Source: Streptomyces mayonensis (GTDB taxonomy: Bacteria > Actinomycetota > Actinomycetes > Streptomycetales > Streptomycetaceae). Taken from it: a DNA stretch of 37,285 nucleotides. Each line of letters begins with the position of its first letter. Position 1 is the first letter of the stretch. Location: assembly GCF_018982965.1 (NCBI RefSeq), contig NZ_JACBYP010000082.1, positions 1 through 37,285 on the forward strand, in the 5' to 3' direction. Both the position numbers and the translations under genes were made by a program. A model generated the notes under the pieces. That model was not told the origin of the DNA. It did no database searches and saw only the letters and a list, made by a program, of their open reading frames with translations. Below are positions 31,010-37,285 of this stretch, piece by piece.

Positions 31010-31479
31010 CGGCGACGGGGACCGCCGCTCCCGCGACGGCCCGTTCGACGCACCTGGACGGCGCTGTGCGCTCCGCGATGCGAGCGGTGAGCGCCGCCGC
31101 CGGGCGGGGGCTCGGGGACGCGGCCCTCGCCGAGCTGGTGCAGATCAGGGCCTCGCAGCTCAACCACTGCGCCTTCTGCCTCCACCTGCACCTCGGCATC
31201 GCCCGCCAGGAGGGGGTGGACGAGCGTCGGCTGGACCTGCTGGCCGCGTGGGAGGAGGCCGGCGACGTCTTCGACGCGCGGGAGCGGGCCGCGCCGGCGC
31301 TGACCGAGGCGGTGACGGTGCTCACGGAGGGCTTCGTGCCCGACGCCGTGTACGAGGAGGCCGCCGGGCACTTCGACGCCGACGGGCTGGCCCATCTGCT
31401 CGCGCTCGTCGCGGCGGTCAACGGCTGGAACCGGCTGATGGCCGCCCGGCGGATTCCGCCGGGGAGCGCGGACTGGTGA
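31006..31479 (+). CDS. Carboxymuconolactone decarboxylase / AhpD-like protein 2
   Basis: A 157-residue paralog of the preceding protein, starting at the GTG at 31006 that overlaps the previous stop by 4 bp (GTGA). It shares IRASQLNHCAFCL exactly, with C55-AF-C58 and H62, and TEAVTVLTEGFVPDAVY nearly so. The N terminus is shorter and the middle diverged, so the pair probably arose by tandem duplication. They may form a hetero-oligomer under MocR control. Confidence 0.9.
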   Translation: MTATGTAAPATARSTHLDGAVRSAMRAVSAAAGRGLGDAALAELVQIRASQLNHCAFCLHLHLGIARQEGVDERRLDLLAAWEEAGDVFDARERAAPALTEAVTVLTEGFVPDAVYEEAAGHFDADGLAHLLALVAAVNGWNRLMAARRIPPGSADW

Positions 31480-31485
31480 ACACGG

Positions 31486-31533
31486 CTCCCTCCGCTGCCC
31501 GCCCGCGGACACGCGGGCGGGCAGCGGAGGGAG
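31486..31533. terminator. Perfect 22-bp hairpin between convergent genes
   Basis: The arms at 31486-31507 and 31512-31533 are exact reverse complements with a GACA loop. It lies 6 bp after the second AhpD-like gene and 3 bp before the end of the binding-protein gene, so it is suited to stop both transcripts. Confidence 0.9.
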
Positions 31534-31536
31534 GGG

Positions 31537-32493
31537 TCAGGACAGCCACTCCTTCCAGACGGACTCGTGGCTGTCCACCCACTTCTTCGCCGCCTCCTCG
31601 GGCCGCAGCTTCTGCTCGGCGATCAGCAGGGACACCTGGTTCTGGTCCTTGGTCGTCCACTTGAACTTCTTCAGGAACTCCGCCGCCGTGCCGGCGTTCT
31701 CCGCGAAGTCCGTGTTGAGGTACTTCTGCAGCGGGGTGACCGGATAGGCGCAGGCGACCTTCTCCGGGTCGGCGTCGCAGCCCTCCTTGTACGGCGGCAG
31801 CTTCACCTCGGTCATCGGCACCTGCTCGGTCAGCCACTGGGGGGTGTACCAGTAGCTCAGGAAGGGCTTCTTCTCCTTGGCGAACTGTTTCATCTGGGTG
31901 ATCTGGGCGGCCTCGGAGCCCGCGAAGACGACCTGGTAGTCCAGGTTCAGGTTCTTCACCAGGGCCTTGTCGTTGGTGACGTAGGACGGGGAGCCGTCCA
32001 TGAGCTGGCCCTTGCCGCCGCTCTCCGCGGTGCGCAGCAGGTCGGCGTACTTGTTGAGGTTCTTCCAGTCCGTGACGTCCGGGTGCTGCTCGGCGAAGTA
32101 CGTCGGTACGAACCAGCCGATGTGCCCGGTGACGCCGAGGTCGCCGCCGGCGGTGATGGTCCCCTTGTCCTCGACGTAGCGCTGTTCCTGCTCGGGGTGG
32201 CCCCAGTCCTCCAGGATCGCGTCGACGCGGCCCTGGCTGAGCGCGTCCCAGGCGGGGACCTCGTCGACCTGGACGGTGTCGACGCGGTAGCCCAGCTCGT
32301 GCTCCAGCAGGTACTGGGCGACGGCCACGTTGGCCTGCGCGCCGACCCAGGACTGCACGGAGAGGGTGACCGTCCTGGCGCCCTGGGCGTTCGCGAACGG
32401 GGACGCCTGCTTGGTCATGTCGGCGGCGCCGCAGCCGGTCAGCAGGGTCAGCGCGGCCACCGACGCGATCGCGGAGCTCGTGCGCAGTCGCAT
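31537..32493 (-). CDS. Glycine betaine/choline-type ABC transporter substrate-binding lipoprotein
   Basis: A 318-residue OpuAC/ProX-like protein. The signal peptide ends in the lipobox LLTG-C21. The mature part carries Trp residues placed as in betaine-binding aromatic cages (VQSWVGAQANV, EDWGHPEQ, GHIGWFVPTYF, SYWYTPQWL). It would capture a quaternary ammonium compound and pass it to the permease. Its ATG is 1 bp after the permease stop, so it is last in a leftward operon. Choline, betaine or a related ligand cannot be told apart by eye. Confidence 0.93.
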   Translation of the reverse strand: MRLRTSSAIASVAALTLLTGCGAADMTKQASPFANAQGARTVTLSVQSWVGAQANVAVAQYLLEHELGYRVDTVQVDEVPAWDALSQGRVDAILEDWGHPEQEQRYVEDKGTITAGGDLGVTGHIGWFVPTYFAEQHPDVTDWKNLNKYADLLRTAESGGKGQLMDGSPSYVTNDKALVKNLNLDYQVVFAGSEAAQITQMKQFAKEKKPFLSYWYTPQWLTEQVPMTEVKLPPYKEGCDADPEKVACAYPVTPLQKYLNTDFAENAGTAAEFLKKFKWTTKDQNQVSLLIAEQKLRPEEAAKKWVDSHESVWKEWLS

Positions 32494-32494
32494 G

Positions 32495-34450
32495 TCAGGC
32501 TCCCTTCTTCTGCGTACGGCGTTCGGTGGGCTGGGTGACCCGGTCGAGCATCAGGCCGAGGCAGACGATCGCGGCGCCCGCCACCAGTCCGGTCGCGAGG
32601 TCGCCCTGGGCCAGGCCGAAGACGACCTGGTAGCCGAGCGCGCCGCCGCCGACGAGTCCGCCGATGATGACGACGGCGAGGACGAGGACGACACCCTGGT
32701 TGACGGCGAGCAGCAGGGAGCGGCGGGCCAGCGGCAGCTGGACCTGGCGCAGTTGCTGCGCGCTGGTGGCGCCGAGCGAGCGGGCCGACTCCAGCGCGGC
32801 CGGGTCGACCTGGCGCAGGCCCTGGGCGGTGATGCGGACGACGGCCGGGAGGGCGTAGACGACCGCGGCGGCCGCGGCGGGCGCGCGGCCCACGCCGAAG
32901 AGGGCGACGACCGGGATCAGGTACACGAACTGGGGCATGGTCTGGAAGACGTCGAGCACGGGCCGCAGCAGTCGCTCGAAGCGGTCGCTGCGGGCGGCGG
33001 CGATCCCGGTGGCGAAGCCGACGACGAGGGTCACCGCGACGGCGGCGAGGACCTGCGAGAGCGTGTCGAGGGACGGGTCCCACACGCCGAGCACGCCGAT
33101 CGCGGCCATCGCCAGGACGGCGGTGAGCGCGGTGCGCCAGGTACCGATCAGCCAGGCCAGGGTGGCGACGACGAGGAGCACGGACCACCAGGGCAGCCAC
33201 TGGAGCCCGTCCCGCAGCGGGTTGAGGACCCAGCTGGTGAAGTGCGCGGCCCAGTCGGCGGTGCCGCCCACGACGGGGACGTCGGAGTACAGGTGGGCGG
33301 TCATCCAGTCGACGGCCCGGTTGACGGGTTCGGCGATGTTCAGCTCCCATCCGTCGGGCCAGTCGAGGAAGTCCCCGAGACGCCCGGCGACCGCGACGGC
33401 CGCGGCGGCGAGCAGGACGTACAGCCAGGTCAGCGGCGACTTCCCGGCCGCCCCCGGCCCACCGAGCCGCTCCCCCGCCGCGCCGGTCACGCGGTCCAGG
33501 ACGACGGCGAGCAGCACGATCGGGATGCCGGCCGCGAGGGCGGCGCCGACGTCGACCGAGGCGAGCGCCTGGTAGACGCGGTCGCCGAGGCCGCCGGCGC
33601 CGATGACGGAGGCGATGACGGCCATGGAGAGCGCCATCATGATCGTCTGGTTGACGCCGAGGAGGAGTTCCTTGCGGGCCAGCGGGATACGGGCGGTCAG
33701 CAGACGCTGGCGGGCGGTGGTGCCGAGCGACTCGACGGCCTCCAGGACCTCCTTGTCGGCGCCGCGCAGGCCCAGCGAGGTGAGCCGGGCCATGGGCGGC
33801 GCGGCGTACACCACGGTCGCGAGGACGGCGGCGGGGACGCCGATGCCGAAGACCAGCACCACGGGGAGGAGGTAGGCGAAGGCGGGCAGCACCTGCATGG
33901 TGTCGAGGACCGGGCGCAGCGCGCGGTCCATCCGGTCGGAGAGGCCCGCTGCCAGGCCCAGCAGAGCGCCGACGACGACCGACGCGAGGACGGCGACGAC
34001 CATCAGGGCGAGGGTCTGCATCGTCGGCACCCACATGCCGAGCAGGCCACAGGCCAGGAAGGCGGCGGCGGTGCCGAGGGCCAGCCGCACGCCGGCCACG
34101 CGCCAGGCGACCAGGGCGCCGACCGCGGTGACCCCGGCCCAGCCGACGGCGAGGAGGGCGAGGTAGACGGCTCGTACGGCGAGGACGACGACGTTGCTGA
34201 CGTGCCCGAAGAAGTACAGGAACAGGGGGTGGCTGTCGCGGTTGTCGATGATCCAGTCGCTGGCCCTGCCGAGGGGTTCGGAGACGTCGACGGTGAGCGC
34301 GCCGGGCCAGGCGGCGCCGGGCCACTGGGTGGCGGCCACGGGGCCGAGCACCGCCGCGGCGACGGCGAGGACGAGGAGCTTGCGGACGGCCCGGTGGGTG
34401 AGGATACCCGGCGGGGCCGGCTTCTGGGCCGTGGCCGTGAGCGTTGCCAT
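32495..34450 (-). CDS. Tandem-fused betaine/choline ABC transporter permease
   Basis: A 651-residue membrane protein containing two OpuAB/ProW-type permease domains in one chain. Each half has its own EAA cytoplasmic loop that meets the ATPase: LESLGTTARQRLLTARIPLA ... VIGAGGLG in the first half and LESARSLGATSAQQLRQVQL ... LVGGGALG in the second. Normal OpuAB/ProW proteins form homodimers of one such domain, so this polypeptide could form the whole channel alone. The ATG at 34450 overlaps the ATPase stop by one base; the stop is 1 bp before the binding-protein start. Confidence 0.92.
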   Translation of the reverse strand: MATLTATAQKPAPPGILTHRAVRKLLVLAVAAAVLGPVAATQWPGAAWPGALTVDVSEPLGRASDWIIDNRDSHPLFLYFFGHVSNVVVLAVRAVYLALLAVGWAGVTAVGALVAWRVAGVRLALGTAAAFLACGLLGMWVPTMQTLALMVVAVLASVVVGALLGLAAGLSDRMDRALRPVLDTMQVLPAFAYLLPVVLVFGIGVPAAVLATVVYAAPPMARLTSLGLRGADKEVLEAVESLGTTARQRLLTARIPLARKELLLGVNQTIMMALSMAVIASVIGAGGLGDRVYQALASVDVGAALAAGIPIVLLAVVLDRVTGAAGERLGGPGAAGKSPLTWLYVLLAAAAVAVAGRLGDFLDWPDGWELNIAEPVNRAVDWMTAHLYSDVPVVGGTADWAAHFTSWVLNPLRDGLQWLPWWSVLLVVATLAWLIGTWRTALTAVLAMAAIGVLGVWDPSLDTLSQVLAAVAVTLVVGFATGIAAARSDRFERLLRPVLDVFQTMPQFVYLIPVVALFGVGRAPAAAAAVVYALPAVVRITAQGLRQVDPAALESARSLGATSAQQLRQVQLPLARRSLLLAVNQGVVLVLAVVIIGGLVGGGALGYQVVFGLAQGDLATGLVAGAAIVCLGLMLDRVTQPTERRTQKKGA

Positions 34451-35664
34451 CAGACCGGCTCCTCGTCGGCGGCGGGACGGGGGCCGGCCGGCTCGGGGCG
34501 GGAGCCGGCGGGCTCGGGGCGCTCGCCGGTCGCCGCTCCCTGTGGGCCGGGAGCCGGCCCGGCGGCACGGCCGCCGCCGGGCACGCCCGCCACCACCTCC
34601 AGCAGCGCGTCCGCGTCCACCACGCCCACGCAGCGGCCGTCGTCCATCACACGGGCCGGCGAACCCGCCCGCGCGACGGCCTCGATGGCCTCCGAGACCG
34701 TGGCCCCGGGGCGGATCGCCGGGCCGGTCGCCGCCTCGTCGGGCGAGGAGGCGGGGCGCATCGCCGTACCGACGGTGAGGACCTGCTCGCGCGGGACGTC
34801 GCGGACGAACTCGCGGACGTAGTCGTCGGCGGGCGAGCCGACGATCTCCTCCGGCGTGCCGAGCTGCACGACCCGCCCGTCGCGCATCAGGGCGATGCGG
34901 TCACCGAGCTTCAGCGCCTCCTGGAGGTCGTGGGTGATGAAGACCATCGTGCGGCCCTCCTCGCGGTGGAGCCGGACGACCTCCTCCTGCATGTCCCGGC
35001 GGATCAGCGGGTCGAGGGCGCTGAACGGCTCGTCGAAGAGCAGCACCTCGGGGTCGACGGCGAGGGCACGGGCGAGGCCGACGCGCTGGCGCTGGCCGCC
35101 CGAGAGCTGGCCGGGCCTGCGCTGCTCGAGGCCCTCCAGACCGACCTTGGCGACGATCCCGGCGGCCCGCTCCCGGCGCTCGGCGCGCCCCAGGCCCTGG
35201 ACCTCCAGGCCGTAGGCGACGTTGTCGAGGACGGTGCGGTGCGGGAGCAGCCCGAAGTGCTGGAAGACCATCGCGGCGCGGTGCCGGCGCAGGGAGCGCA
35301 GCCGGGTCCGGTCCATCGCGCGGACGTCCTCGCCGTCGATGGCGATGGACCCGGCCGTCGGCTCGATCAGCCGGGTCAGGCAGCGGACGAGGGTGGACTT
35401 GCCGGAGCCGGACAGGCCCATGACGACGAAGACCTCGCCCTTGCGCACGTCGAAGGAGACGTCGGCGACGGCGGCGGTGCAGCCGGTGCGCGAGCGCAGC
35501 TCGGCGGGGCTCAGGGCGGCCAGCTCCGGGTCGGCGGGGACGCGCTCGGCCCGCGGGCCGAAGACCTTCCACAGGCCGCTGACGGAGAAGACCGGGGGCC
35601 GCTCGGCCACGGTGCCGTTCACGGCGTCGTCGGCGGCGCCGGTGTCGTGGGCGGTGGCGCTCAT
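34450..35664 (-). CDS. Betaine/choline ABC transporter ATP-binding protein with C-terminal CBS domain
   Basis: A 404-residue OpuAA/ProV-type ATPase. Walker A is GLSGSGKST (83-91), the Q-loop Gln135, signature LSGGQ (187-191), Walker B LLFDEP (208-213) and the switch His245. The insertion before Walker A (about 40-62, GPRAERVPADPELAALSPAEL) is typical of ProV-like proteins. A CBS-type segment at about 311-360 (ATVSEAIEAVARAGSPARVMDDGRCVGVVDADALLEVV) may sense ionic strength, as in OpuA. The C-terminal 40 residues are Pro/Gly-rich. The ATG overlaps the stop of the oxidoreductase gene by 4 bp. Confidence 0.95.
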   Translation of the reverse strand: MSATAHDTGAADDAVNGTVAERPPVFSVSGLWKVFGPRAERVPADPELAALSPAELRSRTGCTAAVADVSFDVRKGEVFVVMGLSGSGKSTLVRCLTRLIEPTAGSIAIDGEDVRAMDRTRLRSLRRHRAAMVFQHFGLLPHRTVLDNVAYGLEVQGLGRAERRERAAGIVAKVGLEGLEQRRPGQLSGGQRQRVGLARALAVDPEVLLFDEPFSALDPLIRRDMQEEVVRLHREEGRTMVFITHDLQEALKLGDRIALMRDGRVVQLGTPEEIVGSPADDYVREFVRDVPREQVLTVGTAMRPASSPDEAATGPAIRPGATVSEAIEAVARAGSPARVMDDGRCVGVVDADALLEVVAGVPGGGRAAGPAPGPQGAATGERPEPAGSRPEPAGPRPAADEEPV

Positions 35665-37193
35665 CGGGCGTCACCGCCGATCAGCTCGACGGCCCGCTCG
35701 CCGACCATGAGGACGCCGATCATCGGGTTGACGGCGGGCATGGTCGGGAAGACCGACGCGTCCGCGATGCGGATGCCCTGGAGGCCGCGGATGCGCAGCT
35801 CGGGGTCGACGACGGCGGTCTCGTCGGTGGCGGCGCCCATCTTGCAGGTGCCGGCCGGGTGGTAGACGGTGTGGGCGACCTTGCGGGCGTACTCGCTCAG
35901 CTCCTCGTCGCCGGTGACGTCCGGGCCGGGACACACCTCGCGCTTGAGCCAGCCGGCCAGCGGCTCGGCGGCCGCGACCCGGCGGGCGATGCGGATGCCG
36001 TCCACGAGGGTGCGGCCGTCGTGGTCGTCCTCGTCGGTGAAGTAGCGGAAGTCGAGGGCGGGCTTCTCGGCCGGGTCGGCGCTGGTGAGGCGGAGGCGGC
36101 CGCGGGACCTGGGCTTGGGGATGTTCGGGGTCATCGAGACGCCGAACTCCGGGCGCTCGTAGCCCAGTCGCTCGGGGTGGTCCGTGAACGGGATCTGGTA
36201 GAAGTGGAACATCAGGTCGGGGCCCGCGTGTCCGGGGTCGCGGCGCACGAACAGACCGGCGTCGGAGTCCATCGCGGAGTTGTCCGGGATGGGGCCGTTG
36301 GTCTCCCACACGATCACCGACTCGGGGTGGTCGAGCAGGTTCTCACCGACGCCGGGCAGGTCGAGCGCCACGGGTATGCCGAGCGCCTCCAGGTCCTCGC
36401 GCGGGCCGATGCCCGAGTGCAGCAGCAGCCGCGGGGAGTCGACGGCGCCGGCGCAGAGCACCACCTCGTTGCGCGCCCGGACCAGGATCTCCTCGCCGTC
36501 CTTGGTGCGGACGTGGACGCCCGCGGCACGGGTGCCCTCCAGCTCCAGCCGGTGGGCCCAGGTCTCCAGCATGAGCGTGAGGTTGGGCCGGTCGTCCATC
36601 ACCGGGTGCAGGTACGCCACCGAGGCCGACGAGCGCTTGTTGTCCTCGGGGTGGTAGGCGAGGTCGAAGAAGCCGACGCCCTCGGTGAACGGCTTCTTGT
36701 TGAAGCCCTCGACGCGGGGGACCTCCAGCGTCTTCTGCGCGGCGTCGACGAAGTCGCGGGCGATGGCGTTGCGGTCCTTCTCGTCGACCGGGACGATGTT
36801 GTTCTTCAGCCGGGCGAAGTACGCCTCCATCTGGACGGCGCCCCAGCCCTTGGCGCCGGCGGCCTCCCACTCGTCCCAGTCGGACGGGAGCGGCTTGAAG
36901 GCGATGAGGGTGTTGTGCGAGGAGCAGCCGCCGAGGACACGGGCGCGGCTGTGCCGGATGTGCGAGTTGCCGCGCGGCTGCTCGGTGGTGGGGTAGTCGT
37001 AGTCCAGCTCGCCGCCGAGCAGGCCCATCCAGCGGCGCAGGGTGAGCACGTCGTCGCGGCCGACGTCGCTGGGGCCGCCCTCGATGACGGCGACGGTGAC
37101 GTCCGCGTTCTCGGTGAGGCGGGAGGCGATCACCGAGCCCGCCGTGCCGCCGCCGATGACGACGTAGTCGTAGACGTGGGTCTTGTCTGGCAT
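35661..37193 (-). CDS. Choline dehydrogenase-like GMC oxidoreductase
   Basis: A 510-residue FAD enzyme of the glucose-methanol-choline family. The FAD fold is GGGTAGSVIASRL (14-26); ARVLGGCSSHNTLIAF is the second signature; AGAVDSPRLLLHSGIGP follows. The catalytic pair is His445 (YHPAGTCKMG) and Asn489 (AVNPMIGV). The operon partner is a quaternary-ammonium transporter, so oxidation of choline to betaine aldehyde is likely; other alcohols are possible. The ATG at 37193 has GGGAG about 9 nt upstream. Coupled by a 4-bp overlap to the ATPase gene. A betaine-aldehyde dehydrogenase may lie beyond the window edge. Confidence 0.92.
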   Translation of the reverse strand: MPDKTHVYDYVVIGGGTAGSVIASRLTENADVTVAVIEGGPSDVGRDDVLTLRRWMGLLGGELDYDYPTTEQPRGNSHIRHSRARVLGGCSSHNTLIAFKPLPSDWDEWEAAGAKGWGAVQMEAYFARLKNNIVPVDEKDRNAIARDFVDAAQKTLEVPRVEGFNKKPFTEGVGFFDLAYHPEDNKRSSASVAYLHPVMDDRPNLTLMLETWAHRLELEGTRAAGVHVRTKDGEEILVRARNEVVLCAGAVDSPRLLLHSGIGPREDLEALGIPVALDLPGVGENLLDHPESVIVWETNGPIPDNSAMDSDAGLFVRRDPGHAGPDLMFHFYQIPFTDHPERLGYERPEFGVSMTPNIPKPRSRGRLRLTSADPAEKPALDFRYFTDEDDHDGRTLVDGIRIARRVAAAEPLAGWLKREVCPGPDVTGDEELSEYARKVAHTVYHPAGTCKMGAATDETAVVDPELRIRGLQGIRIADASVFPTMPAVNPMIGVLMVGERAVELIGGDAR

Positions 37194-37285
37194 TGGGGGT
37201 ACTCCCGTGGGCGAGCGGATGAAGGGGGTGCTGTGAGTGCCGGTGCTGGGGGTGCCGGTGCCGCGGGAACGCGGCGGTGCGGGGG
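37194..37285. other. Upstream region of the betaine operon, cut by the window edge
   Basis: No supported gene. It holds GGTGCCGGTGC-type short repeats and a 6-bp hairpin GCCGCG-GGAA-CGCGGC (37260-37275). The minus frames stay open, but nothing in them is recognisable. Confidence 0.4.

Noticed and set aside
32330..34822. 830-codon plus-strand frame opposite the betaine permease
   Set aside because: Gly/Asp/Gln-rich, no domain, fully antisense to a recognisable fused permease and ATPase; a composition artefact.

Overview
The window is chromosomal DNA from a high-GC actinomycete, almost certainly a Streptomyces. The GC content is very high, third codon positions are G/C, GTG and TTG starts are common, and many starts look leaderless, with a TANNNT -10 box 6-8 nt before the codon. 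From memory, the gene order resembles the part of the S. coelicolor chromosome that carries sdh, trpS and glyA; I could not check this. There are no rRNA or tRNA genes, insertion sequences, phage genes or CRISPR arrays. It reads as stable core and conserved accessory chromosome rather than an island.

Left part (1-6956, all minus strand). Two paralogous cassettes each pair an ECF sigma factor with a start-overlapped membrane-anchored protein. Both membrane proteins share a small C...AAGG...YC domain but carry quite different low-complexity tails, one collagen-like and one Asn/Gly-rich. An NAD(P)-binding epimerase-like protein lies between the cassettes. Three conserved but unrecognised genes follow.

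Middle-left (7159-16782). Here are a GH20 beta-N-acetylhexosaminidase, an OHCU-decarboxylase-like protein without the usual HPxxG motif, and the succinate dehydrogenase operon sdhCDAB closed by a clear terminator. A Uma2-family protein, a VOC-fold protein, a TetR regulator with a possible self-operator, and an exported M1-type metallopeptidase come next.

Middle (16837-25972). A membrane metallophosphoesterase, a small SCO4848-type membrane protein and a D-Ala-D-Ala carboxypeptidase lead into the most distinctive block: YihY, GtrA, a UbiA-type phosphoribosyltransferase and a PAP2 phosphatase on the minus strand, divergent from DprE1 and DprE2 on the plus strand. The UbiA-PAP2-DprE1-DprE2 set is the complete mycobacterial route to decaprenylphosphoryl-arabinose, with GtrA as a plausible flippase-type partner. 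No arabinosyltransferase is present here, so the acceptor is unknown. A 2H-phosphoesterase gene converges on dprE2.

Right part (26138-37285). trpS and glyA follow, glyA preceded by what I read as a ZTP (pfl) riboswitch. A MocR/PdxR-type regulator is divergent from two tandem AhpD-like (carboxymuconolactone decarboxylase) genes across 47 bp that contain a PdxR-like box. A perfect 22-bp hairpin separates these from a four-gene betaine operon transcribed leftwards: choline-dehydrogenase-like oxidoreductase, ABC ATPase with a CBS tail, a tandem-fused permease and a lipoprotein binding protein. Stop/start overlaps or 1-bp gaps join all four.
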